A stretch of DNA of 64,000 nucleotides from Nocardiopsis metallicus. Lineage in GTDB: Bacteria; Actinomycetota; Actinomycetes; Streptosporangiales; Streptosporangiaceae. Within the stretch, counting starts at the first letter, position 1, and every line of letters begins with the position of its first letter. A model generated the notes under the pieces. That model ran no database searches and was not told where the DNA came from. It saw only the letters and a list, made by a program, of their open reading frames with translations. The stretch is from positions 6,262,001 through 6,326,000 of the forward strand of contig NZ_JACHDO010000001.1 in the NCBI RefSeq assembly GCF_014201115.1. The letters run 5' to 3'. This document shows, piece by piece, positions 1 to 8,178 of this stretch. Made by a program: the position numbers and the translations under genes.

Positions 1-1954
1 CGAGGAACTGGGTGAGCGCCAGGTCCGGTGCACCCAGCAAATAGAACAGGGCGGCCACGCCGTACCCCCCGATACCGACGAGGATGACCGCGAACAGTCG
101 GCGTCGTACGAACAGGATCAGCAGGCAGGTGATCACGATGATCAGGGCCGGGATGATCTGCACCGGGGTGTCCCAGAGGCGGAGATCGGGCTTGGGCCCG
201 GCCCAGATCCGACCGGTGACCATCGGGATGCCGGTGGCCACGACCAGGACGACCAGGATGGTTCCGAGGTAGACGGGCAGCGAACCGCGCTGGGTGCTAC
301 CGGTGACCTGCAGCGCCAGGTTCTCCAGCCCGGCGAGCATCCGCCGGTAGTTGCGCTCGGGGTTGACGAAGGCCAACCGGGTGCCCAGCCAGGCCACACC
401 GTTGCGGAAGTAGAAGAGCACCAGGCCGCCGACCACGCAGATCGCGGACAGCAGGAGCGGTAGCTCCCAGCCGTGCCACAGCGCGAGGTGGGTCGTGTAC
501 TGCTCATAGGGTCCCGGCGGGACCGTGTCGGCGTAGACCGCCAGGAACGGGTCCGCCGTGCTGGAGGCCGCACCGCCGACCAGGCTCAACCCCGCCAGGA
601 CGGCCGCGGGCGCCAGGAACAGCGCCCCGGGGGCGTGCACCGGGGTGGGCCGCACACCCTCCTTCTCGAGGAAGGCACCCCAGAGGAAGCGGAGGCTGTA
701 GGCGACCGTGAGGGTCGAGCCCGCCACCAGTCCGACCAGGGCCAGGGTGTCGAGAGCGCCGCCGTGGGTGTAGGCGCCGAGGGCGAGTTCCTTGGCGGCG
801 AAGCCCGCGGTGGGGGGAAGGCCGGCCATGGAGGCCAGTGCCACGACCGTGATCCAGAAGGTGGCGGGCATGGAGGTGCGCAGGCCGGACAGCTCGCGCA
901 GGTCCCGGGTGCCGGTGCTGTGGTCGATGACGCCGACCACGAGGAACAGTGTGGCCTTGAACAGCGAGTGCGCGACCAGCATGGCGATACCGGCGAGGGC
1001 GGCGGCCCGGGTTCCGGTGCCCAGCAGCGCGATCAGGAAACCGAGCTGGCTGATGGTGCCGTAGGCCAGGACGAGCTTGAGGTCGTACTGGCGCAGTGCC
1101 TTCCAGCCGCCGAAGATCATGGTGATCACACCGAAGAACAGAGCCATGCTCTGCCAGACGACGACGTCACCGAAGGCGGGGGTGAGGCGGGCGACCAGGT
1201 AGACACCGGCCTTGACCATCGCCGCGGCGTGCAGGTAACCGGAGACCGGCGTGGGAGCCTGCATGGCCGCGGGCAGCCAGAGGCTGAAGGGGAACAGCGC
1301 CGACTTGGACATCGCGCCGATCATGATCAGCACCAGTGCGGCGGTGACCACGGGACCGGACGCGGGCGGGTCGGCGACGATCTCGGAGATCACGTACGTC
1401 CCGGCGGTCTCGCCGAGCATGATCATGCCGACCAGCATCGCCAGGCCGCCGAAGGTGGTGACGGTCAGGGCCGTCATCGCTGCCCGGCGGCTCTCCTTCT
1501 TCTCGGCCTTGTGGCCGACGAGGAGGTAGGAGAAGACCGTGGTCAGCTCCCAGTAGATGAAGAGCTGGATGAGGTCGTCGGCCAGCACGAGGCCGAGCAT
1601 GGCCCCGGCGAAGGCGACGAACACACCGGCGAAAAGCCCGAGACCGGGCTCTGAGTCGTCGAAGTAACGCGCGCAGTAGATCAGGATCAGCGTGCCCACG
1701 CCGGCGGCGATGAGCGTCATGGTCAGGCCGAGGGCGTCCATGTGGAGGCCGAGCCGGAGTGAGAACTGGGGTGCCCACTCGACGGATTCGGCCAGCGTGC
1801 CGCCGTTGAGGACGGCGGGCAGCTGGAAGAGGGCCCACACGGTGGCCAGGCCAGGAACGATCGCGAGCGCGTAGAAGCCGTTACGGCCCCAGAGGCGCAC
1901 CAGTAACGGCGCGACCGCAGCTGTGATGAAATGCGCGACCAGCACTGTTGTCAA
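1..1954 (-). CDS. mrpA: Mrp-type Na+/H+ antiporter subunit A (3' end beyond window)
   Basis: Large polytopic membrane protein that, with other Mrp subunits, exchanges cytoplasmic Na+ for H+. About 651 codons are visible. The N-terminal two thirds is a NuoL/NuoM-like proton-channel domain (for example GAMSKSALFPFSLWLPAAM). The last visible residues, YLLGAPDLALTQFL, match the MbhD-like segment in the C-terminal part of MrpA, which separates it from a plain NuoL; the rest lies off the left edge. The start is a TTG at 1954-1952 with GGGAGGGG a few bases upstream, because no better ATG/GTG gives the conserved N-terminus (MTTVLVAHFITAA). It is divergent from a MarR-family gene that may control it. 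Confidence 0.88.
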   Translation of the reverse strand, partial: MTTVLVAHFITAAVAPLLVRLWGRNGFYALAIVPGLATVWALFQLPAVLNGGTLAESVEWAPQFSLRLGLHMDALGLTMTLIAAGVGTLILIYCARYFDDSEPGLGLFAGVFVAFAGAMLGLVLADDLIQLFIYWELTTVFSYLLVGHKAEKKESRRAAMTALTVTTFGGLAMLVGMIMLGETAGTYVISEIVADPPASGPVVTAALVLIMIGAMSKSALFPFSLWLPAAMQAPTPVSGYLHAAAMVKAGVYLVARLTPAFGDVVVWQSMALFFGVITMIFGGWKALRQYDLKLVLAYGTISQLGFLIALLGTGTRAAALAGIAMLVAHSLFKATLFLVVGVIDHSTGTRDLRELSGLRTSMPATFWITVVALASMAGLPPTAGFAAKELALGAYTHGGALDTLALVGLVAGSTLTVAYSLRFLWGAFLEKEGVRPTPVHAPGALFLAPAAVLAGLSLVGGAASSTADPFLAVYADTVPPGPYEQYTTHLALWHGWELPLLLSAICVVGGLVLFYFRNGVAWLGTRLAFVNPERNYRRMLAGLENLALQVTGSTQRGSLPVYLGTILVVLVVATGIPMVTGRIWAGPKPDLRLWDTPVQIIPALIIVITCLLILFVRRRLFAVILVGIGGYGVAALFYLLGAPDLALTQFL

Positions 1955-2094
1955 TGCGCCCCTCCCGGACCGGTCCGGGCCCGCCCGGGTGTTCGGACGG
2001 ACGTCCACCGCCCCCGCAGCAGACAAAGCCGCCCACAGTCAGATCAGTGGGCGGGTGTCGCTGCCGTTGTGAGGGGGCATGGATCTCTTTGAAT

Positions 2095-2106
2095 TTGCGT
2101 GCGCAA
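2095..2106. promoter_or_regulatory. Inverted repeat between mrpA and the MarR gene
   Basis: TTGCG-TG-CGCAA forms a 12-base palindrome in the divergent intergenic region, within an unusually A/T-rich stretch followed by TAGGCTATG. It is a candidate operator for the adjacent MarR protein or part of the divergent promoters. The assignment is positional only. Confidence 0.4.
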
Positions 2107-2192
2107 GCTATTTAATGGCTAGGCTATGCAAACGTCAAACCACCACGCGAGTCAAGGACCCGCGTCACAGCCCAGCCTGCGAGGACCGTTTC

Positions 2193-2708
2193 GTGCCCGA
2201 CGAGACCCCTGAGCCCTGTCCTGACCAGCCGGAAGCATCTTCTGATCAGCGGGGGCCAACCGAGCCCGACGCGGAGGAGCTCGAAGAGTTCCAGCGTGTG
2301 TGGACCGAACTCATCAATGCGGCGCTGCACGCCCGCTCCCGGGGAGGGCACGGGCATCACGGCACTGAGGAACTCACCCTGACACAGTCGCTGCTGATGG
2401 AAGCGGTACGCGGCATGGACAGTCCGAGTGTCGGTGCGGTTGCTCACATCGTCGGTGTGTCATCGCCCTCGGCCACCCGGATGATCCAACAGCTCGAACG
2501 CAAGGGAATGATGGCCCGGCGCCGCTCCGAACGTGACGAACGCAGCACCGTCGTCACCATCACGGAGGAGGGCGAGCGGGTCCTGGCCGAGCGCCGCAAG
2601 TACATGGAGCGAAAACAGCGCCAGGTCTTCGACGCGATACGTCCGTCCCTGCGTCCGGTCGTTCTCGATGTGCTGCGTGAGCTGCGGGAAGCGATCAACG
2701 AGACCTGA
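2193..2708 (+). CDS. MarR-family transcriptional regulator
   Basis: Winged-helix regulator of about 171 aa. The central part (SPSATRMIQQLERKGMMARR, then a DERSTVVTITEEGERVL wing) is the typical MarR DNA-recognition and wing region, and the C-terminus is helical for dimerisation. I place the start at GTG 2193, which has GAGGA about 8 bases upstream. An in-frame ATG at 2079 would add 38 residues of atypical sequence. The N-terminus before the wHTH is acidic and Pro-rich. It lies head to head with mrpA, so control of ion homeostasis or autoregulation is the simplest inference. The ligand is not evident. Confidence 0.85.
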   Translation: MPDETPEPCPDQPEASSDQRGPTEPDAEELEEFQRVWTELINAALHARSRGGHGHHGTEELTLTQSLLMEAVRGMDSPSVGAVAHIVGVSSPSATRMIQQLERKGMMARRRSERDERSTVVTITEEGERVLAERRKYMERKQRQVFDAIRPSLRPVVLDVLRELREAINET

Positions 2709-2763
2709 GTGACCCCAAGGACCCGATCGGCCTGCCGACCCGGTCTTCGTTCGACCGGGCCGG

Positions 2764-2778
2764 TCTGCCCGCGGCAGA
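2764..2778. promoter_or_regulatory. PopR-box-like palindrome upstream of the clpP pair
   Basis: TCTGCC-CGC-GGCAGA is a perfect 6+3+6 palindrome about 110 bases before the first clpP start. From memory, the motif TCTGCC-N3-GGCAGA is what has been reported as essential for PopR-dependent expression of the clpP3 clpP4 operon in Streptomyces lividans. A PopR-like gene lies just downstream of the clpP pair here, so this is probably its activation site. Confidence 0.75.
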
Positions 2779-2890
2779 TCTGCCCCGGGCCGAAAAGGTG
2801 GAGGCCGCGGCGCTTCCCGGCGCAGTCTGGGAGCACCGGCGGGAGCGGACGAGGGGTCCGTTCCGGAAGACGCCGGGCCGAGGAGTGCTC

Positions 2891-3568
2891 ATGCCGATCC
2901 ACCGACAACCGATCCACCACCAGCTCGTCGCGGAGCACGCGCCGAGCGGAACCTTCGACGACCAGCTCGCCGCGCGGCTCCTGCGCAGCCGCATCGTGCT
3001 GCTGGGGACCCAGGTCGACGAGGACAGCGCCAACCGGGTGTGCGCCCAGATCCTGTTGCTGGCCGATGAGGACCCGCACAAGGACATCACGCTGGCGATC
3101 AACAGCCCCGGCGGTGTGGTCTCCGCCGGACTCGCCATCTACGACACGATGAACTTCGTCCCCAACGACGTGTCCACCCTGGTCATGGGGTTCGCCGCGA
3201 GCATGGGACAGTTCCTGGCCTGCACCGGGACCGCCGGAAAGCGGTACAGCCTGCCGCACGCGCGGATCATGATGCACCAGCCGTCGGGCGGACTGGGCGG
3301 GACCGCCGCCGACATCGCCATCCAGGCCGAGAACCTGGCCCACACGAAGCGGACGATGATCCGGCTGATCGCCCGGCACAGCGGCCAGAGCGAGGAGACC
3401 ATCGCCAAGGACCAGCACCGGGACGCCTGGTTCACCGCGCAGGAGGCGCGGGACTACGGGTTCATCGACCACGTGGTCGCGTCGGTCGGGCAGATGGCGG
3501 GCGGCGTTCGGCTGGGCGGGAACTCGCCCGGGTTCGTTCGGCAGGGGAAGTCGGGAGGTGCCCGATGA
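2891..3568 (+). CDS. clpP: ATP-dependent Clp protease proteolytic subunit (ClpP3-like paralogue)
   Basis: Serine peptidase of about 225 aa forming Clp rings fed by an AAA+ unfoldase. The catalytic triad is visible as Ser104 (GFAASM), His129 (IMMHQPSGG) and Asp178 (QHRDAWF). The start is ATG 2891 with CGAGGAG upstream, giving the usual short N-terminus; longer in-frame starts read into low-quality sequence. It overlaps the second clpP by four bases (ATGA), so the two are co-transcribed and may form a mixed complex. The PopR box and the neighbouring popR suggest this is the conditional clpP3-clpP4 type pair, induced when the housekeeping ClpP1/P2 is impaired. The C-terminus is Gly/Arg-rich. Confidence 0.92.
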   Translation: MPIHRQPIHHQLVAEHAPSGTFDDQLAARLLRSRIVLLGTQVDEDSANRVCAQILLLADEDPHKDITLAINSPGGVVSAGLAIYDTMNFVPNDVSTLVMGFAASMGQFLACTGTAGKRYSLPHARIMMHQPSGGLGGTAADIAIQAENLAHTKRTMIRLIARHSGQSEETIAKDQHRDAWFTAQEARDYGFIDHVVASVGQMAGGVRLGGNSPGFVRQGKSGGAR

Positions 3569-4176
3569 GCGGGCGTTACACGGTTCCGATGGTGGTCGAG
3601 CGGACCCCGAACGGAGAGCGTTCGTTCGACGTGTTCAGCCGGCTGCTGTCCGAGCGGATCATCTTCCTGGGCACCCCGATCGACGACGACGTCGCCAACG
3701 TGGTCATGGCGCAGATGCTGCACCTGGACTACGAGAGCCCGGACATGGACATCCAGCTCTACATCAACTCGCCGGGCGGCTCGAACACCGCGCTGACCGC
3801 CATCTACGACACGATGCGCTTCGTGCGCGCGGACGTGGCCACGGTCTGCATGGGGCAGGCGGCCTCGGCGGCGGCGGTGCTGCTCGCGGCGGGAACAGCG
3901 GGCAAGAGGGCGGCGCTGGAGCACGCCCGGGTGCTGCTGCACCAGCCCTCGACGGAGGGGCGGGGCGAGGCCGCCGACCTGGAGATCCAGGCGGCGGAGA
4001 TCCTGCGGATCCGGTCCCAGGTGGAGGAGATCCTGTCCCGGCACACCGGGCAGACCCAGGAGCGGCTGCGGGCCGACACCGACCGGGACAAGATCTTCAC
4101 GGCGCCGCAGGCGAAGGAGTACGGCCTGGTGGACGGGATCATCACGACCCGGGAGGTCGGCCGGGCGGTCGCCTGA
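3565..4176 (+). CDS. clpP: ATP-dependent Clp protease proteolytic subunit (ClpP4-like paralogue)
   Basis: Second ClpP paralogue (203 aa) translationally coupled to the first by an ATGA overlap. The triad is Ser101 (MGQAASAAA), His126 (VLLHQPS) and Asp175 (DTDRDKIF). The YINSPGG oxyanion-hole motif and the C-terminal EYGLVDGIIT match the family, and the length is normal. The two paralogues differ around the catalytic serine (GFAASM versus GQAASA), which fits a hetero-oligomeric protease rather than a recent duplication. A strong hairpin follows the stop. Confidence 0.93.
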   Translation: MSGRYTVPMVVERTPNGERSFDVFSRLLSERIIFLGTPIDDDVANVVMAQMLHLDYESPDMDIQLYINSPGGSNTALTAIYDTMRFVRADVATVCMGQAASAAAVLLAAGTAGKRAALEHARVLLHQPSTEGRGEAADLEIQAAEILRIRSQVEEILSRHTGQTQERLRADTDRDKIFTAPQAKEYGLVDGIITTREVGRAVA

Positions 4177-4202
4177 GGAGAGTTGAAGCGCAGGAGAGGG
4201 CC

Positions 4203-4232
4203 GCGGCCCCGGGCGGTGGAGCTCGGGGCCGC
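4203..4232. terminator. Hairpin between clpP and popR
   Basis: GCGGCCCCG and CGGGGCCGC form a perfect 9-bp stem with a 12-base loop, 27 bases after the second clpP stop and before the convergent popR stop. There is no T-run, as is common for actinobacterial terminators. Confidence 0.6.
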
Positions 4233-4315
4233 CGGCACGCGCGGCTGGGACGGGCCGGACGCGATGCCGTCCAGGTGGGGGATGCGGGTGCAGGCGTGGG
4301 CGGGTTCGGGGGGAG

Positions 4316-4741
4316 TCAGGCGGCCAGGGACATGACCCGGGCCTGATGGGCCTGGGCGACCAGAGGCGCGCTGACAGGGGACAGGTGGGCCTGGCGTTGG
4401 CCGACCACCTCGAAGCGGGCCAGATGGGTGCGCCGGTAGAGCTCGCCGAGGACGTCGACGATGCTCAGGCCCAGGGAGCGGTAGACCGCAGCGAGGACCT
4501 CGGAGGAGGCCTCCTTGCGGCCGCGCTCGATCTCGGAGAGGTAGGGGAGGGAGACCTGGGCGTCCTCGGCCACCTCGCGCAGGGTCCGGCCCTGCTCTGT
4601 GCGGGTGCGGCGCAGCAGGTCGCCGATGAGGTCGCGCATCAGGGGCTCGTCCGGGCGCTCGTGGGTGCGCTCCGGGACCTGCCCGTGGGAGCGGTCGCCT
4701 CTGCGCGCCTCGTCCAGCGCGTGTAGGACGTTTTCGGGCAT
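4316..4741 (-). CDS. popR: PopR/ClgR-type XRE transcriptional activator of clpP genes
   Basis: DNA-binding regulator of 141 aa. Residues about 35-100 form an XRE helix-turn-helix with the ClgR/PopR signature (LLRRTRTEQGRTLREVAEDA, then YLSEIERGRKEASSEVLA). It lies convergent to two clpP genes whose promoter carries a TCTGCC-N3-GGCAGA palindrome. The protein ends in SLAA. In Streptomyces lividans PopR, two C-terminal alanines are reported to target it for ClpP1/P2 degradation, so PopR accumulates only when that protease fails. The same SsrA-like ending here supports that circuit. The start ATG at 4741 has GGGAGG upstream. ClgR is the main alternative name; context favours PopR. Confidence 0.82.
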   Translation of the reverse strand: MPENVLHALDEARRGDRSHGQVPERTHERPDEPLMRDLIGDLLRRTRTEQGRTLREVAEDAQVSLPYLSEIERGRKEASSEVLAAVYRSLGLSIVDVLGELYRRTHLARFEVVGQRQAHLSPVSAPLVAQAHQARVMSLAA

Positions 4742-5080
4742 CGGTGCCTCCCCTGTTGGCCGTGTCCCGGCTTTTCGACCCTACGCCGCGTGAATGCCGT
4801 AAGGGGAGGGATATCGGTGGCCTTATGCGGACGGCAGAACCCGGTGGCGGGGGAATCGGGGGAACGAGACAGGTGTGGTTCGCCCGACCCGATGAGGTCT
4901 CGTCCGCGGTCAACACACTGGCCGACCCGGCTGAATCGTCCATCGCGTCCCCCGAGCGGTGTCGGAGCGCTGCCGACCCCGGTCTGTCGGCGCCGCGGTA
5001 CCGGGCCTGAGTTCGAACGCCGGGCCGGGGCGCGCTCCGACCGGAGAACCAATCCGCCGAACTGGACGTCAGCCACAGGT
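4742..5080. other. Intergenic region upstream of popR
   Basis: No convincing coding region on either strand. It should hold the divergent promoters of popR and of the unknown gene at 5081. A single TCTGCC half-site (minus strand, near 4835) is present but unpaired, so I do not call a second PopR box. Confidence 0.5.
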
Positions 5081-6121
5081 ATGACCGAAACGATGCCGGA
5101 TCTTTCCGACGACCACCACGAACTGATCCGCGACCTGTCAGGGATCGTGTGCGACTACCCGTACGGGGATCCGGAACCGCTCCTCACCACCCTTGCCGAG
5201 GACGCGGCGCGGACGCTCCACCGGAGCGGCACCCCGCAGGGCCGCCGGGAGCTGACCGGCTACACGCTCCTGCTCCATGCCACCTGCTGGTACGTCGCCG
5301 CCCGCATCTTCAGCCAATCTCTGTTCGCCTCCTACTCCAGGGCCCTGGACGGGGTCCGTGCCACGCTGTCCCCGGCCTCGTGCACCTGCCCGGACGGTAC
5401 CCATCCCGCTGCCCCGGGCCCGGAGGAGGGGGTCGTACTCGGGGTTTACATGCTCACTGAGACCGGCCGGGCCGCATACGCCGAGGACTACGAGTTCGAG
5501 GGCGCGGAACTGGCGGCCTTCGACTGCGAGGCGTTCCTCACCGGCCTCGCGGAACAGGCCGCGAACCGCATACGTGAGGCGCGCCAGGAGATCTTCGGCC
5601 ACGTCGACCTCTCCCACCTCGACGCGCGGTTCGCCCGGGGCGACGGTGCTCTCGACATCGTCGCCATGCAGGAGGCGATACGTCGTACCTGGCTGAACAA
5701 CACCGGCCCGGTGGCTCTGTGGTCCGCCCGCCGTTGGCTGTCCGGACAGGTACGCGAGGAGGACCGGATCGGCCTGTTCCTGTGCATGTGGATGGGTATC
5801 GCCCAGACGTACGAAGGGCTGCCCCCGTCGTATGCCCGCACCTTGGCGGAGGCCCTGGCCACCATCGACCTGGACGCCTCCTGTGAGCATCCGCGGCACC
5901 CCTGGTCCACCGCCGACGCCAACGTCGGAAGTAGGTATCGCGCGGTGGTCCACCTGTACGCCCCGGACAGCCAGCCGGAGACCCCCGTGCCCGCCGAACT
6001 CTCCGACCGCGAGCTGTGGGAATGCCCGGTCCAGTACGCCGAGTTGGCGCGGCGTGCGCTGGAGGACCTCCGGGGCTGGCGCACCATGCGCGGCGGGGAC
6101 GATGAGGACTGGGCGGTGTGA
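5081..6121 (+). CDS. Conserved-looking protein of unknown function
   Basis: I do not recognise this 346-aa protein. It has no signal peptide or clear membrane segment, is acidic overall, and contains an interrupted Cys-rich stretch (PASCTCPDGTHPAAPGPEEG) near residue 105. A Trp-rich, helical second half has WLNNTGPVALWSARRWLSG. Codon use looks like its neighbours. ATG 5081 is chosen because upstream sequence in the same frame has atypical composition; a second ATG at 5093 is possible and neither has a strong ribosome-binding site. It stands alone between popR and a GlsB-type gene, so context does not give a role. Confidence 0.7.
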   Translation: MTETMPDLSDDHHELIRDLSGIVCDYPYGDPEPLLTTLAEDAARTLHRSGTPQGRRELTGYTLLLHATCWYVAARIFSQSLFASYSRALDGVRATLSPASCTCPDGTHPAAPGPEEGVVLGVYMLTETGRAAYAEDYEFEGAELAAFDCEAFLTGLAEQAANRIREARQEIFGHVDLSHLDARFARGDGALDIVAMQEAIRRTWLNNTGPVALWSARRWLSGQVREEDRIGLFLCMWMGIAQTYEGLPPSYARTLAEALATIDLDASCEHPRHPWSTADANVGSRYRAVVHLYAPDSQPETPVPAELSDRELWECPVQYAELARRALEDLRGWRTMRGGDDEDWAV

Positions 6122-6352
6122 GCGGTCCGCACGCACGGGCGTGCGCCGGGGCACGAAGGGCTTTCCCCCGATAGGGCGGAGGAAGTGCCTGCCCTCATGC
6201 CGCACGGGTTAATGCCGACAAAAAGGGACGTATGGGTAGTAGCAGGTGCTCATGCGCATGAAGATTCCACTCGGGGGCAAAAGTTTCTCCGTGTGCCGTG
6301 TTCGCGACCTGCGGAGCGGGAAGAGGGGGAAGGTATCTACCTGGGAGGTCCT

Positions 6353-6613
6353 GTGGAGATCACTGGAATCATCAGCGCGCTCATCGTCGGTCTGATCATC
6401 GGTGCGCTCGGTCGTCTCGTCGTACCCGGAAAGCAGCACCTGCCGATCTGGCTGACCCTGCTCCTGGGCATCGTGGCCGCTTTGCTGGGCGGCTGGATCG
6501 CGAGCTTCTTCACCGGGGTCTGGTTGTTCGTACTGATCATCCAAGTCCTGGTAGCCGCCGCCATCGTCTACCTGGCCGACGGCATGTACTCCAAGAACGC
6601 CAGCGCCGCCTGA
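6353..6613 (+). CDS. GlsB/YeaQ/YmgE family stress-response membrane protein
   Basis: Small protein of about 86 aa with three hydrophobic helices rich in Gly and Ala (IISALIVGLIIGALGRLVVP, LLLGIVAALLGGWIAS, VLIIQVLVAAAIVYLA). The GRLVVPGKQ turn after helix 1 is characteristic of the family once called transglycosylase-associated proteins. The exact activity is unknown; homologues are linked to general stress. The start is GTG 6353 preceded by GGGAGG; a longer frame upstream is not membrane-like. It is monocistronic. Confidence 0.85.
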   Translation: MEITGIISALIVGLIIGALGRLVVPGKQHLPIWLTLLLGIVAALLGGWIASFFTGVWLFVLIIQVLVAAAIVYLADGMYSKNASAA

Positions 6614-6650
6614 CCGCAGGCCTGGCGGTCTGACCGCCCGCGTCACCAGC

Positions 6651-7586
6651 TCAAGCCGAGGCCACCGGATCCGAACCGGCGGCCTCGGCCACGCGTACCG
6701 TCCGGCCGGAGCGCACTGAGGCCTGCGCCGCCGTCAGGACGGCCACGACCTCGCGGCCGAACCGCACGTCGCAGGGGTCGCCTGGGCCGGTGCGGACCTG
6801 CTCCGACAGGCGGTCGACGGCTGACCCGAAGGCCTCCACCGCGCTGCGGTCACCGCCCGGGACCGACCGCCAGCCGTGTTCGCCGTACAGGTCCACGGAG
6901 AAGGCCCCCGCCTCCGGGGCCGCGTCCAGGGTCACCGAGAGCGAACCCACGGCCCCGTCCCGGTGCCGGGTGAGCACGTGCACGCTGTCCCGGGGGCCGG
7001 CCACCGCCGTGACCTCCTCGACCGGACCCAGGACGGGCAGCACCACCGAGAGCACGTGCGGTCCCACGTCCCACAGCCCGCCCTTCTCGCGGCGCCAGGG
7101 CGAGGCCCCGTACGGGTTGCCCGGCTGGAAGATGGAGGCGAACAGGGTCGCCCGTACCCCGTGCCAGCCGCCGTCGGCGACCGCCTGGCGTAGGAAGTCG
7201 TTCACTCCGTCGGAGAAACGGCTGGTGAAGAAGACCACCGAGGCCAGCCCGCGTGCCTCGGTCTCGGTGACGAGGGCGTCGGCCGTCGCGGTGTCCAGGG
7301 CGATCGGCTTGTCCAGCAGCAGGTGCTTCCCGGCCCGGGCCGCGCGCAGGGCCAGTTCGCCCTGGACGTGCGGGGGCAGCGCGATCGCGACGGCGTCGAC
7401 GTCGGCCAGGAGCGCGTCCACGTCATCGTAGGGGCGTGTGTCCAGCTTGTCCGCCAGCTCCGCGGCCTTGGCGGGGTCGCGTCCCCACACCCCGGCCAGC
7501 GTCGCCTCCGGGTGTGCGGCCAGTGCGGCCCCCTGGGTCTCGGTCGCCCAGAAACCCGTGCCCAACAGCCCGAACCGCAGTCCCAT
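6651..7586 (-). CDS. Gfo/Idh/MocA-family oxidoreductase
   Basis: NAD(P)-dependent sugar or cyclitol dehydrogenase-like protein of 311 aa. The N-terminal Rossmann fold starts with FGLLGTGFWA, and the LLLDKPIALD segment holds the conserved Lys-Pro of the family; the C-terminal half is the substrate-binding alpha/beta domain. ATG 7586 is used because it gives the standard N-terminus just before the GxGxxA motif, with GGAAGG upstream. A 13-of-14 match to the CebR/CelR operator lies 67 bases upstream of the start, which suggests repression by a LacI-family regulator and induction by a plant-polysaccharide sugar. The precise substrate is unknown. Confidence 0.85.
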   Translation of the reverse strand: MGLRFGLLGTGFWATETQGAALAAHPEATLAGVWGRDPAKAAELADKLDTRPYDDVDALLADVDAVAIALPPHVQGELALRAARAGKHLLLDKPIALDTATADALVTETEARGLASVVFFTSRFSDGVNDFLRQAVADGGWHGVRATLFASIFQPGNPYGASPWRREKGGLWDVGPHVLSVVLPVLGPVEEVTAVAGPRDSVHVLTRHRDGAVGSLSVTLDAAPEAGAFSVDLYGEHGWRSVPGGDRSAVEAFGSAVDRLSEQVRTGPGDPCDVRFGREVVAVLTAAQASVRSGRTVRVAEAAGSDPVASA

Positions 7587-7652
7587 GGATGGACCTTCCC
7601 GTCTCAGTGGTGCTTCTCCTGGGTGATTCTCTCCCCAGGCAACCCTGGCCCA

Positions 7653-7666
7653 TGGAAGCGCTCCCA
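7653..7666. promoter_or_regulatory. LacI-family (CebR/CelR-like) operator
   Basis: TGGAAGCGCTCCCA differs at one position from TGGGAGCGCTCCCA, the palindrome bound by actinobacterial cellulose regulators CebR and CelR. It lies upstream of the oxidoreductase, in a promoter-proximal position. Confidence 0.7.
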
Positions 7667-8178
7667 TCAAGGGTTTCCGTGTATCGGACCCGTAGCGCGG
7701 ACCTCCTTCCTCGGCCCGATCAGCCCCGGGCACGGCGATCCCGTGCTCGCTCCGGCCACCGCGGACGCCGTGAAGCAGGCCCTGTGGCAGCGCCGAACCG
7801 TGTGCCCGAGCGCACCCGAACCGGTCTGCGGAAGAAGGCCGGAACTCGACCGGTCATACCCGGGAACAGGGACGACCGTCCGTCGGGCGTGGCCAGGTCC
7901 GGACGCGCGGCCCAGCACCGGATTCGACGACTTCGCTGGTGGAGCGGGCTTTCTTCCGTGGGGCGATGAGTTCGCGCCTTCGAGCGCGTCGAAAAACTCC
8001 TGGTCATTTGTTCCGGGCTCCCGCATGATGGGCCACCTGAGGGACCGCTCGGGGTGTTGGAGCGCACGGAGTTCTCCGCTCGGCTCGGGCCGGTTGCCGC
8101 CCCCTCAGCGAGGGGTGCCGAGGCGGGTGTTCTGCCGTGCCATGCACATGCGCGCTTCCCGTGGGAGGGGACGAGACG
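7667..8178. other. Long intergenic region with no supported gene
   Basis: About 510 bases between the LacI-type operator and the TPR gene. Open frames cross it on both strands, but none has plausible protein composition or a start with a ribosome-binding site. It presumably holds the promoter of the TPR gene. I see no RNA motif I can name. Confidence 0.4.

Noticed and set aside
473..1654. 393-codon plus-strand open frame over mrpA
   Set aside because: Antisense to clear MrpA coding sequence; Gly/His/Asp-rich composition typical of a shadow frame.
6190..6250. SigB-type promoter for the GlsB gene
   Set aside because: A GGGTAG-like -10 is present, but the only GGGTT-like -35 is about 23 bases away, too far for the usual spacing.
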